Shown here piece after piece: positions 26,195-35,106 of a DNA stretch of 52,030 nt. Under the pieces are notes generated by a model, which had not been told where the DNA came from, did no database searches, and worked only from the letters and a program-made list of their open reading frames with translations. Within the stretch, counting starts at the first letter, position 1. Each line of letters starts with the position of its first letter. Source of the stretch: Saprospiraceae bacterium (GTDB lineage: Bacteria; Bacteroidota; Bacteroidia; Chitinophagales; Saprospiraceae); assembly GCA_029263015.1 (NCBI GenBank), contig JAJCYI010000009.1, forward strand, positions 1 to 52,030. The letters are read 5' to 3'. The translations under genes were made by a program, and so were the position numbers.

Positions 26195-27459
26195 TTCAAA
26201 GCGCCCCGCTCATTTAGCAGTTCATCAATTGTCTGCGAAGGCCACTTGGCAACTTTTCTTGCAGCATTCCATTTTTGAAATAAATCGCGGTATGCCACAA
26301 AGAAATACCCCAGCATCGGAATTGAAATTAGTGCAAGGGTCCTCCAGCCAAACCCCATCATAAAGCCAGCAGAATAAAGTCCAATACCATAAAGCAAATA
26401 CAGAAAAGAACTTGAAAAAATAACAGCTATTGCCCTGAATTCAATGGATGGGGCAGCCTTATTACCAATAAAATTTCCAATCCAAATAGGTAAGATATTG
26501 AGCACATACCCTAACAATGCTGGCAAAGCCCCCAATACAAGAAGGAGGGAATTGCTGAATGAAAATGATTTACGATAAATCAATGCAAAATCCGTTATCT
26601 GCAATTTTTTGAGCTTGGTATAATATGATTCAGCTTTGTCTTTCAGCCCAGTCTTTTCTTTCTCCGACAATTCATTGATAAAATCTGTGATGCTTTTCTG
26701 CTTTTCAAAAAGGGAATTATCATTAACCGAAATAGGCAACAATGAATCGGATTTGTCATTTTCTGCCAGGGTCAAAAATGATTCAACCAAATCATCATCT
26801 GATTCATCATTAATGTGAATTACCTTGGATTTCAGACCCTTGCCCAAATCCTGGGTCATTTTATTTATTGCCTTAGCTGGATTTTCTTCATACAATTTTG
26901 AGTATTCAGTACACCGGATGGGTTCGCCGAATTCAAGCATAGCTACTGAACGGAAGCTGTCGGAATCAGTATAGTTAACTCCGATCGGCACAAGGTGGAT
27001 GTCCATGTCGCCGTATTTTTCCAAAGCCCCAAATATGATCCTGGCAGTTCCTTTACGTATGGGCCTCAATCGTTTTTCATGGATGGTCCTGCCTTCAGGC
27101 AAAATCATCAGGATTTTATTTTTCCTTAATATCTCAAAACACCGCTCGAAAGTGGCATAATTACTACGAAGATTACTATACCCAGAGTCCTCTAACCTAA
27201 AAATCGGCGCCATGCGATGCCAGTCATATAGTTTACGGGCTAATAAATTATTCTTATATAAATCCCCACGTGCGATGAAACTCATCGATCTACCAAGCCA
27301 ACACGCCATTATTACAGGTTCAATGAGTGCGGTTGGGTGATTGGCCGCTAGTATAATAGGTCTGTCTTTTGGCAACACATCAGTGTTGACAAGGTAAATT
27401 TTCCGAAAATATACACTGAGTCCTATTTTTGCAAGTGACTTGCTAAAATGATAAAGCAT
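26164..27459 (-). CDS. PlsC-type 1-acylglycerol-3-phosphate acyltransferase, membrane
   Basis: A 431-aa acyltransferase of the PlsC/LPLAT superfamily, probably acylating lysophosphatidate or a related glycerolipid at the inner membrane. The catalytic block is NHPTALIEP, with H41 and an acidic residue at E47, so the spacing is HX5E rather than the textbook HX4D. The second motif is LPEGRT at 120-125. Membrane helices lie at about residues 300-390. The last ten residues (KSSADLQIRT) come from the REP-like repeat, so the native C-terminus may have been longer or different. It is divergent from miaA. Confidence 0.85.
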   Translation of the reverse strand: MLYHFSKSLAKIGLSVYFRKIYLVNTDVLPKDRPIILAANHPTALIEPVIMACWLGRSMSFIARGDLYKNNLLARKLYDWHRMAPIFRLEDSGYSNLRSNYATFERCFEILRKNKILMILPEGRTIHEKRLRPIRKGTARIIFGALEKYGDMDIHLVPIGVNYTDSDSFRSVAMLEFGEPIRCTEYSKLYEENPAKAINKMTQDLGKGLKSKVIHINDESDDDLVESFLTLAENDKSDSLLPISVNDNSLFEKQKSITDFINELSEKEKTGLKDKAESYYTKLKKLQITDFALIYRKSFSFSNSLLLVLGALPALLGYVLNILPIWIGNFIGNKAAPSIEFRAIAVIFSSSFLYLLYGIGLYSAGFMMGFGWRTLALISIPMLGYFFVAYRDLFQKWNAARKVAKWPSQTIDELLNERGALKSSADLQIRT

Positions 27460-27730
27460 ATTTTACGCAGCATCTGATTTGAAAAGGCGCAAAAGTAATG
27501 TTTACCGTGAGTTTTAAGAAATAGAGTTTGGAGCTTCATGCTAAAAACGTGTCGGATATTTAATTTGTGGCAATAACCAAAATCCCTGTTTCGATCTAAT
27601 TCGCTGACAAACATAATATTATAGCGAATTCGATTTTCATACCGCTGACATTTTAGCAAAGGCTGTACTCAAATAACCAAGACTCAAAAACGCTATCAAT
27701 TTTAACTCAACACTCAACACGCATGGCGGT

Positions 27731-28651
27731 ATGGAAAAAAAATACTTGATCGTGATTGGAGGCCCCACAGCCAGTGGCAAGACTTCTGTCGCAATTGAAC
27801 TGGCAAAACGTTTTAAAACTGAAATCCTCTCAGCTGATAGCAGGCAGTTTTATAGGGAAATGGACATAGGAACTGCAAAACCCAATGCTGGAGAATTGGC
27901 AGCTGCGCCACACCATTTTATTAACACATTGAGCATTGAGCAAGCATACAGCGTAGGTGATTTTGAACGGGATGCCATTGATTTGACAAGCTTGCTTTTC
28001 AAAAAGAAAAACGTACTAATTATGACTGGGGGGTCTGGTTTGTTCATCCGTGCAATGTGCGAAGGATTGGATCAATTCCCTGACGTTCCTATAGAAATAA
28101 AACAAGGTTTAGACGAAGACCTTCAAAACCACGGAATAGGGTTTTTACAAAAAGAACTCCAACTCAGCGATCCTACTTATTTTAAGGAAATGGACACCAG
28201 CAACCCTCATCGCATACTCAGGGCACTTGCGGTTTGCAGGTCGAGCGGCCAGCCTTTTTCAAGTTTCAGGAAGAAAGCCAAACCCGCTCGGCAATTTGAT
28301 CCTATCTATATTTTTTTGGATTGGGAACGACAGGAACTATACAACCGCATCAACCGACGAGTTGATGCGATGATAGAGAAAGGATTATTGGAAGAGGCAA
28401 GAAAGTTGTACCCATTCAGGCATTTGAATGCGTTGCAAACGGTCGGCTACCAAGAGTTGTTCGATCACCTTGATGGTGAAAAAACGCTGCCTGAAGCAAT
28501 TGATATGATCAAGCAGAATACTCGTCGTTATGCCAAACGCCAGATGACCTGGTTCCGCAAAGACGATCATTGGCAGCGGTTTTCAGCTAACAATATTGAA
28601 AAAATCGCTGCTTTTATCTCACTCAAAATCCCTGAACCAAGAAAGAAATAG
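27731..28651 (+). CDS. miaA: tRNA dimethylallyltransferase
   Basis: MiaA transfers a dimethylallyl group to A37 of tRNAs reading UNN codons. The P-loop GGPTASGKT is at 10-18, followed by SADSRQFYREMDIGTAKP, which carries the conserved Asp/Arg of the active site, and NPHRILRALAV further on. The C-terminal region with NTRRYAKRQMTWFRKD is diagnostic. Length 306 aa is normal. It stands alone, 95 bases ahead of the deiminase gene on the same strand. Confidence 0.97.
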   Translation: MEKKYLIVIGGPTASGKTSVAIELAKRFKTEILSADSRQFYREMDIGTAKPNAGELAAAPHHFINTLSIEQAYSVGDFERDAIDLTSLLFKKKNVLIMTGGSGLFIRAMCEGLDQFPDVPIEIKQGLDEDLQNHGIGFLQKELQLSDPTYFKEMDTSNPHRILRALAVCRSSGQPFSSFRKKAKPARQFDPIYIFLDWERQELYNRINRRVDAMIEKGLLEEARKLYPFRHLNALQTVGYQELFDHLDGEKTLPEAIDMIKQNTRRYAKRQMTWFRKDDHWQRFSANNIEKIAAFISLKIPEPRKK

Positions 28652-28746
28652 AATAAGTTGGTGCATGGGGTGACAATTCCGCTGTTTATCCGAACATTGT
28701 TTTTTCATTTTTAATAAATTGGTCTTTTGGAAATTAAACCAGCCAC

Positions 28747-30525
28747 ATGAAAAAATTATTACCCTTTCTCCTTTTGTTTTTCTGCACTTTACTTTTTTCC
28801 CAAGAAAAAATTCTACCCAAAGGGTTTTCAGAGGGCGAACAGGCCATGTTGGAATGGTACCAATGGACAGCGCCGCCAACCATGGACAGGAGTATTCCCG
28901 ACCCTCCACCAAACCCTGTCAGGCATATGGCCGAGTGGGAAGAATTGGAAGCACTTGTGGTGACTTGGAGGAGTTTTCCTGATGTATTACGGGAAATCAT
29001 TCGACATGCAAAAGAGGAAGTAAAGGTAGTGGTTGTTGTAGCTGCTGCTGGTCAATGGTCACAATCCAATGCTGAAAATGACTTGACAACTCATGGGATT
29101 ACCTTGGATAATATCGAATTTGTGATCGCTCCTTCCAACTCTGTTTGGGTTAGGGATTATGGTCAAAACACGGTTTATGCCAATGATATTGGGGAGCGGT
29201 ATTTTATTGATTGGGTTTACAACCGGCCTCGACCTTACGATGATGTAATGCCAGATGTGATTAGTGAACATTTAAATTCCCCTTTATATGCTACTGTAGA
29301 AGCGCCGTATAGGATGGTAAATACTGGAGGAAATTTTATGTCAGACGGACTGGGCACCTCCTTTGCTTCCAGATTGATCCTGGACGAAAACAAGCCTGGC
29401 AACCAATATGATGCTGGACCCCATGATGAAGATGCTATTGACGACATTATGCAGACTTACATGGGCGTTGACCGTTACATCAAATTTGAAAAACTGCCTT
29501 TCGATGGCATCCACCACATCGACATGCACATGCACTTGATTGATGAGGAAACCATCCTTTTCGGACAATACCCAGAAGGAGTCTCGGACGGCCCACAGAT
29601 AGAAGCCAACATCCAATATTTGCAGGACAACCATCTTTCTTCATTTGGCACACCCTACCGCATCGAGCGGATTGTCCAGCCACCAGATTTTGGAGGTATT
29701 TATCCAAATCAAAATGGGGACTACCGCACTTATTCCAATTATGTTTTTATCAATAAAACGATCATTATCCCATATTACGAGACCCAGTTCGATACAATTG
29801 CCCAACGTGTTTACGAGGAACATTTTCCAGGGTACAAAGTGGTTGGCATCAACTGCAATAGTATGATCTGGGCTTTGGGGGCACTGCATTGCATCACCAA
29901 GGAAGTTGGCTCGTCTGACCCACTTTGGATAGTCCACAAAAGGCAACGAGACATTGCCGATAATGTCCTGTGGGGCGACTATGCGTTGACTGCTGACATT
30001 CAACACACTTCAGATATTGCGAATGCAAAACTCTATTGGACGACGGACACAACAGCAGGATATGCAGAAGAAAACATGGTATTAATTGATGCAAGTACGC
30101 ATACTTGGTCGGCATCCGTTCCTCACCAACCCGATGGCAGCAAGATTTATTATTACCTGCAAGGTGAGGCCAATTCTGGTAAAACCCAAGTCCGTCCATT
30201 AGCTGCACCGACAGGTTATTATGATTTTACAGTAACCAGTGAACCACTTGCTGACAATGAACAGATTAGAGTTGAATTGGCTTCTATTTACCCCAACCCC
30301 GCCAGCGCAATAACCGTCATTCCAATTGAAACAAATCGGAGAGTGAAAGCAGTAGTAGAATTGATGGGCGTAACCGGAAAAATCAATGAAGTACTTTTTG
30401 ATGGAGAAATTTTCCCTGGCCATTCCAATGTTTATTTGGATGCAACTCAATATCCAGCAGGGGCTTATTTTATTAGGGTGAAGACGGAATTCAATTCATT
30501 CAGCAGGAAAATAATTATTCAGTGA
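28747..30525 (+). CDS. secreted peptidylarginine/agmatine deiminase-family protein with T9SS tail
   Basis: The 592-aa product has a signal peptide (MKKLLPFLLLFFCTLLFSQ), a PAD_porph-type guanidine deiminase domain at about 55-400, an Ig-like spacer at about 405-505, and a T9SS sorting tail at about 510-592 starting YPNPAS. Active-site candidates are D137 in WVRDYG, the H257-x-D259 pair in HHIDMHMH, and C382 in GALHCITKE. This order and architecture match Porphyromonas gingivalis PPAD (family knowledge), which converts peptide arginines to citrulline. Agmatine or free arginine remain possible substrates. It is likely extracellular or surface-bound. A GAAATTAG-type microrepeat follows the stop. 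Confidence 0.9.
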   Translation: MKKLLPFLLLFFCTLLFSQEKILPKGFSEGEQAMLEWYQWTAPPTMDRSIPDPPPNPVRHMAEWEELEALVVTWRSFPDVLREIIRHAKEEVKVVVVVAAAGQWSQSNAENDLTTHGITLDNIEFVIAPSNSVWVRDYGQNTVYANDIGERYFIDWVYNRPRPYDDVMPDVISEHLNSPLYATVEAPYRMVNTGGNFMSDGLGTSFASRLILDENKPGNQYDAGPHDEDAIDDIMQTYMGVDRYIKFEKLPFDGIHHIDMHMHLIDEETILFGQYPEGVSDGPQIEANIQYLQDNHLSSFGTPYRIERIVQPPDFGGIYPNQNGDYRTYSNYVFINKTIIIPYYETQFDTIAQRVYEEHFPGYKVVGINCNSMIWALGALHCITKEVGSSDPLWIVHKRQRDIADNVLWGDYALTADIQHTSDIANAKLYWTTDTTAGYAEENMVLIDASTHTWSASVPHQPDGSKIYYYLQGEANSGKTQVRPLAAPTGYYDFTVTSEPLADNEQIRVELASIYPNPASAITVIPIETNRRVKAVVELMGVTGKINEVLFDGEIFPGHSNVYLDATQYPAGAYFIRVKTEFNSFSRKIIIQ

Positions 30526-30575
30526 GGATTGGGGTGGATATTGAGAAATTAGGAAATTGGAAACTGGGAAATATC
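30526..30575 (+). repeat. post-stop GAAATT microrepeat after the deiminase gene
   Basis: Straight after the TGA stop come units such as GAGAAATTAGGAAATTGG, in the same orientation as those after the AAA+, typA and hisC stops. Confidence 0.5.
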
Positions 30576-30661
30576 CATTTAACTTTGGTGTAGAAATCTA
30601 TCCCTATTTTAAAGGCTAACAAACTTTGGCACGTCTATCTCGGTTGTCAAACCTATTTGGG

Positions 30662-30692
30662 TTGCTTAAACCTGACCTTTAGGTTATTTTTG
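30662..30692 (+). promoter_or_regulatory. Bacteroidota-type promoter for the antitoxin-like gene
   Basis: TTG at 30662-30664, a 20-base spacer and TATTTTTG at 30685-30692 fit the consensus. It lies 49 bases before the ATG at 30742, so the remnant pair may still be transcribed. Confidence 0.55.
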
Positions 30693-30741
30693 CAAGTATC
30701 ACTGAAGAAAACCTTTAAAACTAAAATTCAATCATTACTTC

Positions 30742-30972
30742 ATGCAAACTGACTTCACAAAAGATACATTGGTAATTCAATTGACTCACCATAAAGCGTT
30801 AAAATTGCTACTTGATCTAGAGGAACTCCATCTTATTCGCGTGTTAAAAAAGAATGTGCAAACCGAGCAAAAATTGTCTGACAAATACGCTGGCAACCTT
30901 CCTGCTGAAATTGGAGAACAACTTCAACAACACATCATCAAAAGTCGCAATGAATGGGAACGCAATATTTAG
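30742..30972 (+). CDS. small antitoxin-like protein paired with a PIN-toxin remnant
   Basis: A 76-aa acidic/basic helical protein (HHKALKLLLDLEELHLIRVL in the middle). I do not recognise a DNA-binding motif with confidence. The inference that it is an antitoxin rests on context: its last 19 bases overlap the ATG of a frame beginning like a VapC/PIN toxin, and it is preceded by its own promoter, as in type II toxin-antitoxin modules. It appears intact while its toxin is truncated, a common stage of decay. Expression may persist without function. Confidence 0.65.
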   Translation: MQTDFTKDTLVIQLTHHKALKLLLDLEELHLIRVLKKNVQTEQKLSDKYAGNLPAEIGEQLQQHIIKSRNEWERNI

Positions 30973-31055
30973 TTGACAGCAATGCCATTATTGATTACCT
31001 TAAAGGTGGCCTACCTGTCACAGGTATGGAATTGATTCGTTTAGCAGTAAAATAA
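30954..31055 (+). pseudogene. truncated PIN-domain (VapC-type) toxin
   Basis: The ATG at 30954, inside the antitoxin-like gene, opens MGTQYLVDSNAIIDYLKGG..., the typical N-terminus of PIN-domain ribonuclease toxins, with the first catalytic Asp (D8) present. After 33 codons it stops at TAA 31053. A normal PIN toxin has 120-140 residues and three more acidic residues, all lost. From about base 31044 the DNA is a near copy (about 27 of 30 bases) of the 3' end of the deiminase gene at 30506-30535. In another frame it reads FSSKIIIH-stop, a T9SS-tail ending. So the toxin was cut and joined to the tail of a secreted-protein gene. Confidence 0.75.
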
Positions 31056-31186
31056 TTATTCATTGAGGCTTGGGAATTGGAGAATCGATATAGTATTTGA
31101 GCTTAGCTTGGACAGCCAGTTTTTACCGAAAGTAATATAAAGGATCTCAAGAGCCCAAAGTAGCAGAAAATGTTATTCATAAGGGG

Positions 31187-32665
31187 TTACTTACAACCTT
31201 CCATAGTAAAGATGCAGGGTTTTTCTTTGTGAAGTTGGGCTTCTATTTTGGGGTCAAGGTTTGTGCATTTCCATAACGATTTTGCTATTTCTAAAAACTC
31301 AATTTCCAAATTTTTAACGTGGCCAAAATCCACATTAGAAAGATTTGCTTCGAAGATTTGCGCACCCAAGAGGTTTGACCCCTGAAGTTTTGCACTGTCA
31401 AAATTAGCTTTATGAAGAATTGCAAAAGTAAGATTCGATTGAAATATCTGGGCATCCTTAAAATCTGAACCAATAAGCAGTGCACCTTTCAGATTAGTGT
31501 TAGATAGTTTCGCTTTAGAAAAATTTGTATAATAATTTTTCTTGCCTATTATAAATCCTCCTATACTACTCTCACCGATAGTACCTGATTTTGGAATATT
31601 CACATAGGACAAATCTGCATTAGAAAGTTCAGAACCCGAAAAATCAGCATTCGTCACTTCTGCATATGAAAGCTTCGCATAATGTAGAGACGAGTTCCTT
31701 AAATCTGCTCCTGTAAAGTCAACACGTAAAAGTATGGTAGAGTGGAGTTCTGCGTGGCTAAGGTCGGCATGGGAGAGGTTTGCACCAGTAAGGTAAGCAC
31801 CGTCAAGTTTAGCGCCTGAAAGGTCAGATTTTGCAAGATTAATTTTAGGGAGGTAAGCATCAACAAGATTCACTCCCCCTAAATGTGCGAATGAAAAATT
31901 TGCATATGTAAATATTTTATTATAAGAAATGGTATCAAGCCCACTTTTCACCAATGACAGCAACAATTGTCCCCGCTCAGGACTCACTGGCCTTTCCGTC
32001 AAAGTATCTCCTTCTAAATACCGATAAGGCAAAAAACCCTGACTCAAAGCCGCAATCCTACCTATTAAGGGATCGCTCAAAGAATAGCCCTTAGAAGCAT
32101 CAAAGCTTGTATTTGTTTTCAGGGTATTTATCTCCGCATCTACTTGGTTCATAATATTACTCATCAAAGGAATTAAAGATCCCCTCCGATCAGCTTCGAT
32201 AAGGTTGTTCTGGAGGTTGAGACGATAGTTCTGAATATCTGCCAACAAATTTTGCTTAAACATCAGCTTGTTCTGTGCATCGAATTTATCATTTTGGAGG
32301 GTAATTAGCCTGTTCTGAGAGGACATTAGAACATTTTGGGAATCGAACTTTTCATTTTGGAATTTGATCAGGTCATTTTGGTTTTCGAATAGATCATTTT
32401 GAGATTGCATCAATATTTTCTGAGAGTTCATGATCTCAGTTTGCCTAATCATCTGGTATATCTGAAGGATCATCACGGCCACAACAACAACTGCCAATAG
32501 TATGTCAATACGCCTATATTTATTGTTCTCTTTTAAAGACTTGCCGCCTATCTTTTTTTCTTCAATCTGACTTTTTAAATATCCAACCTCTTTGGCTAAT
32601 GCTGCATTTTTTTCTTCTGCCTTGATTGAAATTCCTTTCCAGTCTGTTCTTTGTTTTTTGGCCAT
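31187..32665 (-). CDS. membrane-anchored pentapeptide-repeat protein with QN-heptad coiled coil
   Basis: A 492-aa protein in four parts: a basic cytoplasmic segment with a short coiled coil (1-50); one membrane helix (about 53-70, IDILLAVVVVAVMILQIY); a coiled coil in which QN occurs exactly every seven residues ten times in a row (Q89 to Q152), preceded by QK at 82; then, after LIEADRRGSLIPLMSNI, two stretches of pentapeptide repeats (about 262-345 and 375-455; A(D/N)LSxAxL-type) forming a right-handed beta helix. Pentapeptide helices usually bind other proteins or mimic DNA. I cannot say what this one does. It appears monocistronic. Confidence 0.88.
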   Translation of the reverse strand: MAKKQRTDWKGISIKAEEKNAALAKEVGYLKSQIEEKKIGGKSLKENNKYRRIDILLAVVVVAVMILQIYQMIRQTEIMNSQKILMQSQNDLFENQNDLIKFQNEKFDSQNVLMSSQNRLITLQNDKFDAQNKLMFKQNLLADIQNYRLNLQNNLIEADRRGSLIPLMSNIMNQVDAEINTLKTNTSFDASKGYSLSDPLIGRIAALSQGFLPYRYLEGDTLTERPVSPERGQLLLSLVKSGLDTISYNKIFTYANFSFAHLGGVNLVDAYLPKINLAKSDLSGAKLDGAYLTGANLSHADLSHAELHSTILLRVDFTGADLRNSSLHYAKLSYAEVTNADFSGSELSNADLSYVNIPKSGTIGESSIGGFIIGKKNYYTNFSKAKLSNTNLKGALLIGSDFKDAQIFQSNLTFAILHKANFDSAKLQGSNLLGAQIFEANLSNVDFGHVKNLEIEFLEIAKSLWKCTNLDPKIEAQLHKEKPCIFTMEGCK

Positions 32666-32972
32666 ATACTGTGCTGATTGAACTATCGTCTCTGGTCTGG
32701 TTCGGTAAATATAGCCAAATAATTTATCAACCCTGCCCTGCTCTTCTTTGCCTTCTTGATGTGTCCCGCTGGCGCAGTCCTACGCCAGGGGGAAAATTCC
32801 AAATTAGAAAATTGAGATAAATAAAGGGCTGTCTGTCAAATGTAAGGCTGAGATAAATTGACGGACGGTTCATTGTTCTCCACCAAAGAACCAACAACCA
32901 TTATGCTTTCGTACATTTTGCAACAGGAGCATTGACATAAAAGGCAGCATTTCATCTGACGCACCGCCCAAC

Positions 32973-33014
32973 AAAGAACCCCCAGACTCAACTAATGAAT
33001 CTGGGGGTTCTTTT
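32973..33014 (-). terminator. strong hairpin terminator downstream of typA
   Basis: AAAGAACCCCCAGA (32973-32986) pairs with TCTGGGGGTTCTTT (33000-33013). It ends minus-strand transcription from typA, and with TTTTATTA on the other side it may work both ways. Confidence 0.75.
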
Positions 33015-33061
33015 ATTATCTGATTAGAAAAGAAACCATCAAGCAAATAAGAGGCTTTCCC

Positions 33062-33115
33062 CAATTTCTAATTTCTCAATTTCTCAATTTCCAATTTCCA
33101 ATTTCTAAATCTCTA
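33062..33115 (-). repeat. degenerate tandem (GAAATTGxx) microrepeat after typA
   Basis: Six consecutive units of eight to nine bases of the form AATTTCTA, AATTTCTC, AATTTCC follow the typA stop by a few bases. On the typA coding strand they read GAAATTGG/GAAATTGA/GAAATTAG. Confidence 0.75.
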
Positions 33116-33118
33116 TCC

Positions 33119-34930
33119 TCACACCATTTCCAATACTCCTTTTGATGCCTTCTTCCGCTCGTGTTCTTTCAAATAAATTTTGCGCAAGCGGATGGATTTA
33201 GGCGTCACTTCAACGTATTCATCGGCCATGATGTACTCCAAGGCTTCCTCCAAAGTGAATTTTCTGGGGGGAGTCAATTTAACTTTATCATCAGCGCCGG
33301 CAGAGCGGATATTGGTCAATTTTTTAGTTTTGATTACATTGATGGTCATGTCGCCAAGCCGGGTGTTTTCACCTAAAATTTGGCCCTCATAAATGTCTTG
33401 ATTGGCTTCAATAAAAAATGTCCCTCTTTCTTGCAGGTTGAAAATTGAATAAGGAATTGCCTTACCTGTATCGATAGCAATCATTGAACCACTCGTCCGT
33501 CTTGGAAGCTCTCCTTTATGTGGTTGAAACTCAGTAAACCGGTGAGTCATAATAGCTTCACCAGCAGTCGCTGTCAACATATTTCCACGCAGGCCAATGA
33601 TACCACGGGAAGGGATTTCAAATTGCAGCACTACCCTTTCGCCTTTGGGCACCATCGAACTCATCATTCCTTTTCGGCGAGTTATCATATCGATGGCAGT
33701 ACCCGAACTGGTTTCTGGGACATCGATAGTTAATTCTTCGATCGGTTCATGCAATACCCCGTCGATTCTTTTTGTAATTACTTGAGGCTGACCGATTTGC
33801 AGTTCATAGCCTTCTCGTCTCATTGTTTCTATCAAAATAGAAAGGTGGAGGACACCCCTGCCGTACACGCGCCATGCATCTGTGGTTTCAGTTGCCTCAA
33901 CCCGCAATGCAAGGTTTTTCTCCAATTCTTTTTCAAGACGATCGTTGATGTGGCGGGATGTTACATATTTACCTTCTTGACCAAAAAATGGCGAATCATT
34001 AATGGTAAAGAGCATGCTCATCGTTGGTTCGTCAATGCTAATGGTAGGCAATGCCTCTGGGTTCTCAAGGTCAGCAATGGTATCTCCAATTTCAAATCCT
34101 TCAATACCTTGAATGGCGCAAATGTCACCTGCCATCACTTCATCAACTTTTGATTTTCCCATTCCCTCAAAAAGAAACAAACCTTTGATGGAGTGTTTTT
34201 GGATGGAGCCATCTTTTTTCATCAATGCTACTCGCTGGTTAGCCTTTAATGTTCCCCTATGTAAACGGCCAACAGCAATACGGCCTATGTAATTGGAATA
34301 ATCGAGAGAAGTGATTAATAACTGTGTCGATCCCTCTTCCGTCTTAGGTTCAGGAATGTGCTTCACAATTGCATCTAGTAAAACGGTGATGTTCTCAGTT
34401 GGCGTTTTCCAATCATTCCCCATCCAGCCATTTTTTGCAGATCCAAAAACAGTTGGGAAATTTAATTGGTCTTCAGTTGCATCAAGATTGAACATGAGGT
34501 CAAACACAGCGTCCTGAGCTTCCTCAGGTGTGCAGTTTTCTTTATCTACTTTATTAACGACGAGGATTGGTTTTAGGCCCAGTTCCAATGCTTTTTGGGT
34601 CACGAAGCGAGTTTGAGGCATGGGGCCTTCAAATGCATCAACCAACAAAAGAACACCATCTGCCATATTCAACACCCTCTCCACCTCTCCTCCAAAATCA
34701 GAGTGACCAGGGGTGTCAATGACATTGATCTTGATTCCTTGGTACCAAAACGAAGCATTTTTTGCTAAGATCGTAATGCCCCTTTCACGTTCCAGTTCAT
34801 TGTTGTCCATGATGAGTTCACCAGGCGTCTCGTGGTCGCCAAAGAGTTTTCCGGCCATCAACATTTTATCCACGAGCGTAGTCTTGCCGTGGTCAACGTG
34901 AGCTATGATTGCAATATTCCTTACTTCCAT
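33119..34930 (-). CDS. typA: ribosome-associated GTPase TypA/BipA
   Basis: TypA/BipA is a translational GTPase related to EF-G that binds ribosomes and helps 50S assembly under stress or cold. The G1 motif AHVDHGKTTL is at 9-18, DTPGHSDFGGEVERVL contains switch II, and NKVDKE is G4. The C-terminal TypA-specific domain is complete, and the length (603 aa) is normal. The gene has its own promoter (35053-35083) and terminator. A mobile-element-like repeat sits just upstream of the promoter. Confidence 0.97.
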   Translation of the reverse strand: MEVRNIAIIAHVDHGKTTLVDKMLMAGKLFGDHETPGELIMDNNELERERGITILAKNASFWYQGIKINVIDTPGHSDFGGEVERVLNMADGVLLLVDAFEGPMPQTRFVTQKALELGLKPILVVNKVDKENCTPEEAQDAVFDLMFNLDATEDQLNFPTVFGSAKNGWMGNDWKTPTENITVLLDAIVKHIPEPKTEEGSTQLLITSLDYSNYIGRIAVGRLHRGTLKANQRVALMKKDGSIQKHSIKGLFLFEGMGKSKVDEVMAGDICAIQGIEGFEIGDTIADLENPEALPTISIDEPTMSMLFTINDSPFFGQEGKYVTSRHINDRLEKELEKNLALRVEATETTDAWRVYGRGVLHLSILIETMRREGYELQIGQPQVITKRIDGVLHEPIEELTIDVPETSSGTAIDMITRRKGMMSSMVPKGERVVLQFEIPSRGIIGLRGNMLTATAGEAIMTHRFTEFQPHKGELPRRTSGSMIAIDTGKAIPYSIFNLQERGTFFIEANQDIYEGQILGENTRLGDMTINVIKTKKLTNIRSAGADDKVKLTPPRKFTLEEALEYIMADEYVEVTPKSIRLRKIYLKEHERKKASKGVLEMV

Positions 34931-35052
34931 TGAATTTGATTATCGAAACTTTGTAATTTTCATCTTGCTATTTTCTGATCGTTTCAAGCTTTTAATACGA
35001 TCATTCAACAAACCAATGATGACAATTATCATTTTATTTTTCAAAACGGGCG

Positions 35053-35083
35053 CAAAAGTACTTCAAATACGCCACGCGCACAA
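35053..35083 (-). promoter_or_regulatory. Bacteroidota-type promoter for typA
   Basis: On the minus strand TTG (35083-35081), a 20-base spacer and TACTTTTG (35060-35053) match the consensus. The MITE-like element begins 24 bases further upstream at 35107, so it spared the core promoter. Confidence 0.6.
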
Positions 35084-35106
35084 GATTGTTTAATTATATT
35101 AGATAA

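Larger units (their letters stand above)
32666..33118. other. 453-base gap with palindromes and no gene
   Basis: Contents in order: a GC palindrome CTGGCG...CGCCAG (32768-32787); a G-U tolerant pair CTGTCTGTCA / TGACGGACGG near 32830-32870; the terminator at 32973; and the microrepeat at 33062. No ORF in this stretch shows protein-like features. Confidence 0.5.

Noticed and set aside
33062-33115. Tandem AATTTC units as a CRISPR-like array
   Set aside because: Units are eight to nine bases with no spacers and no cas genes; it is a degenerate microrepeat.
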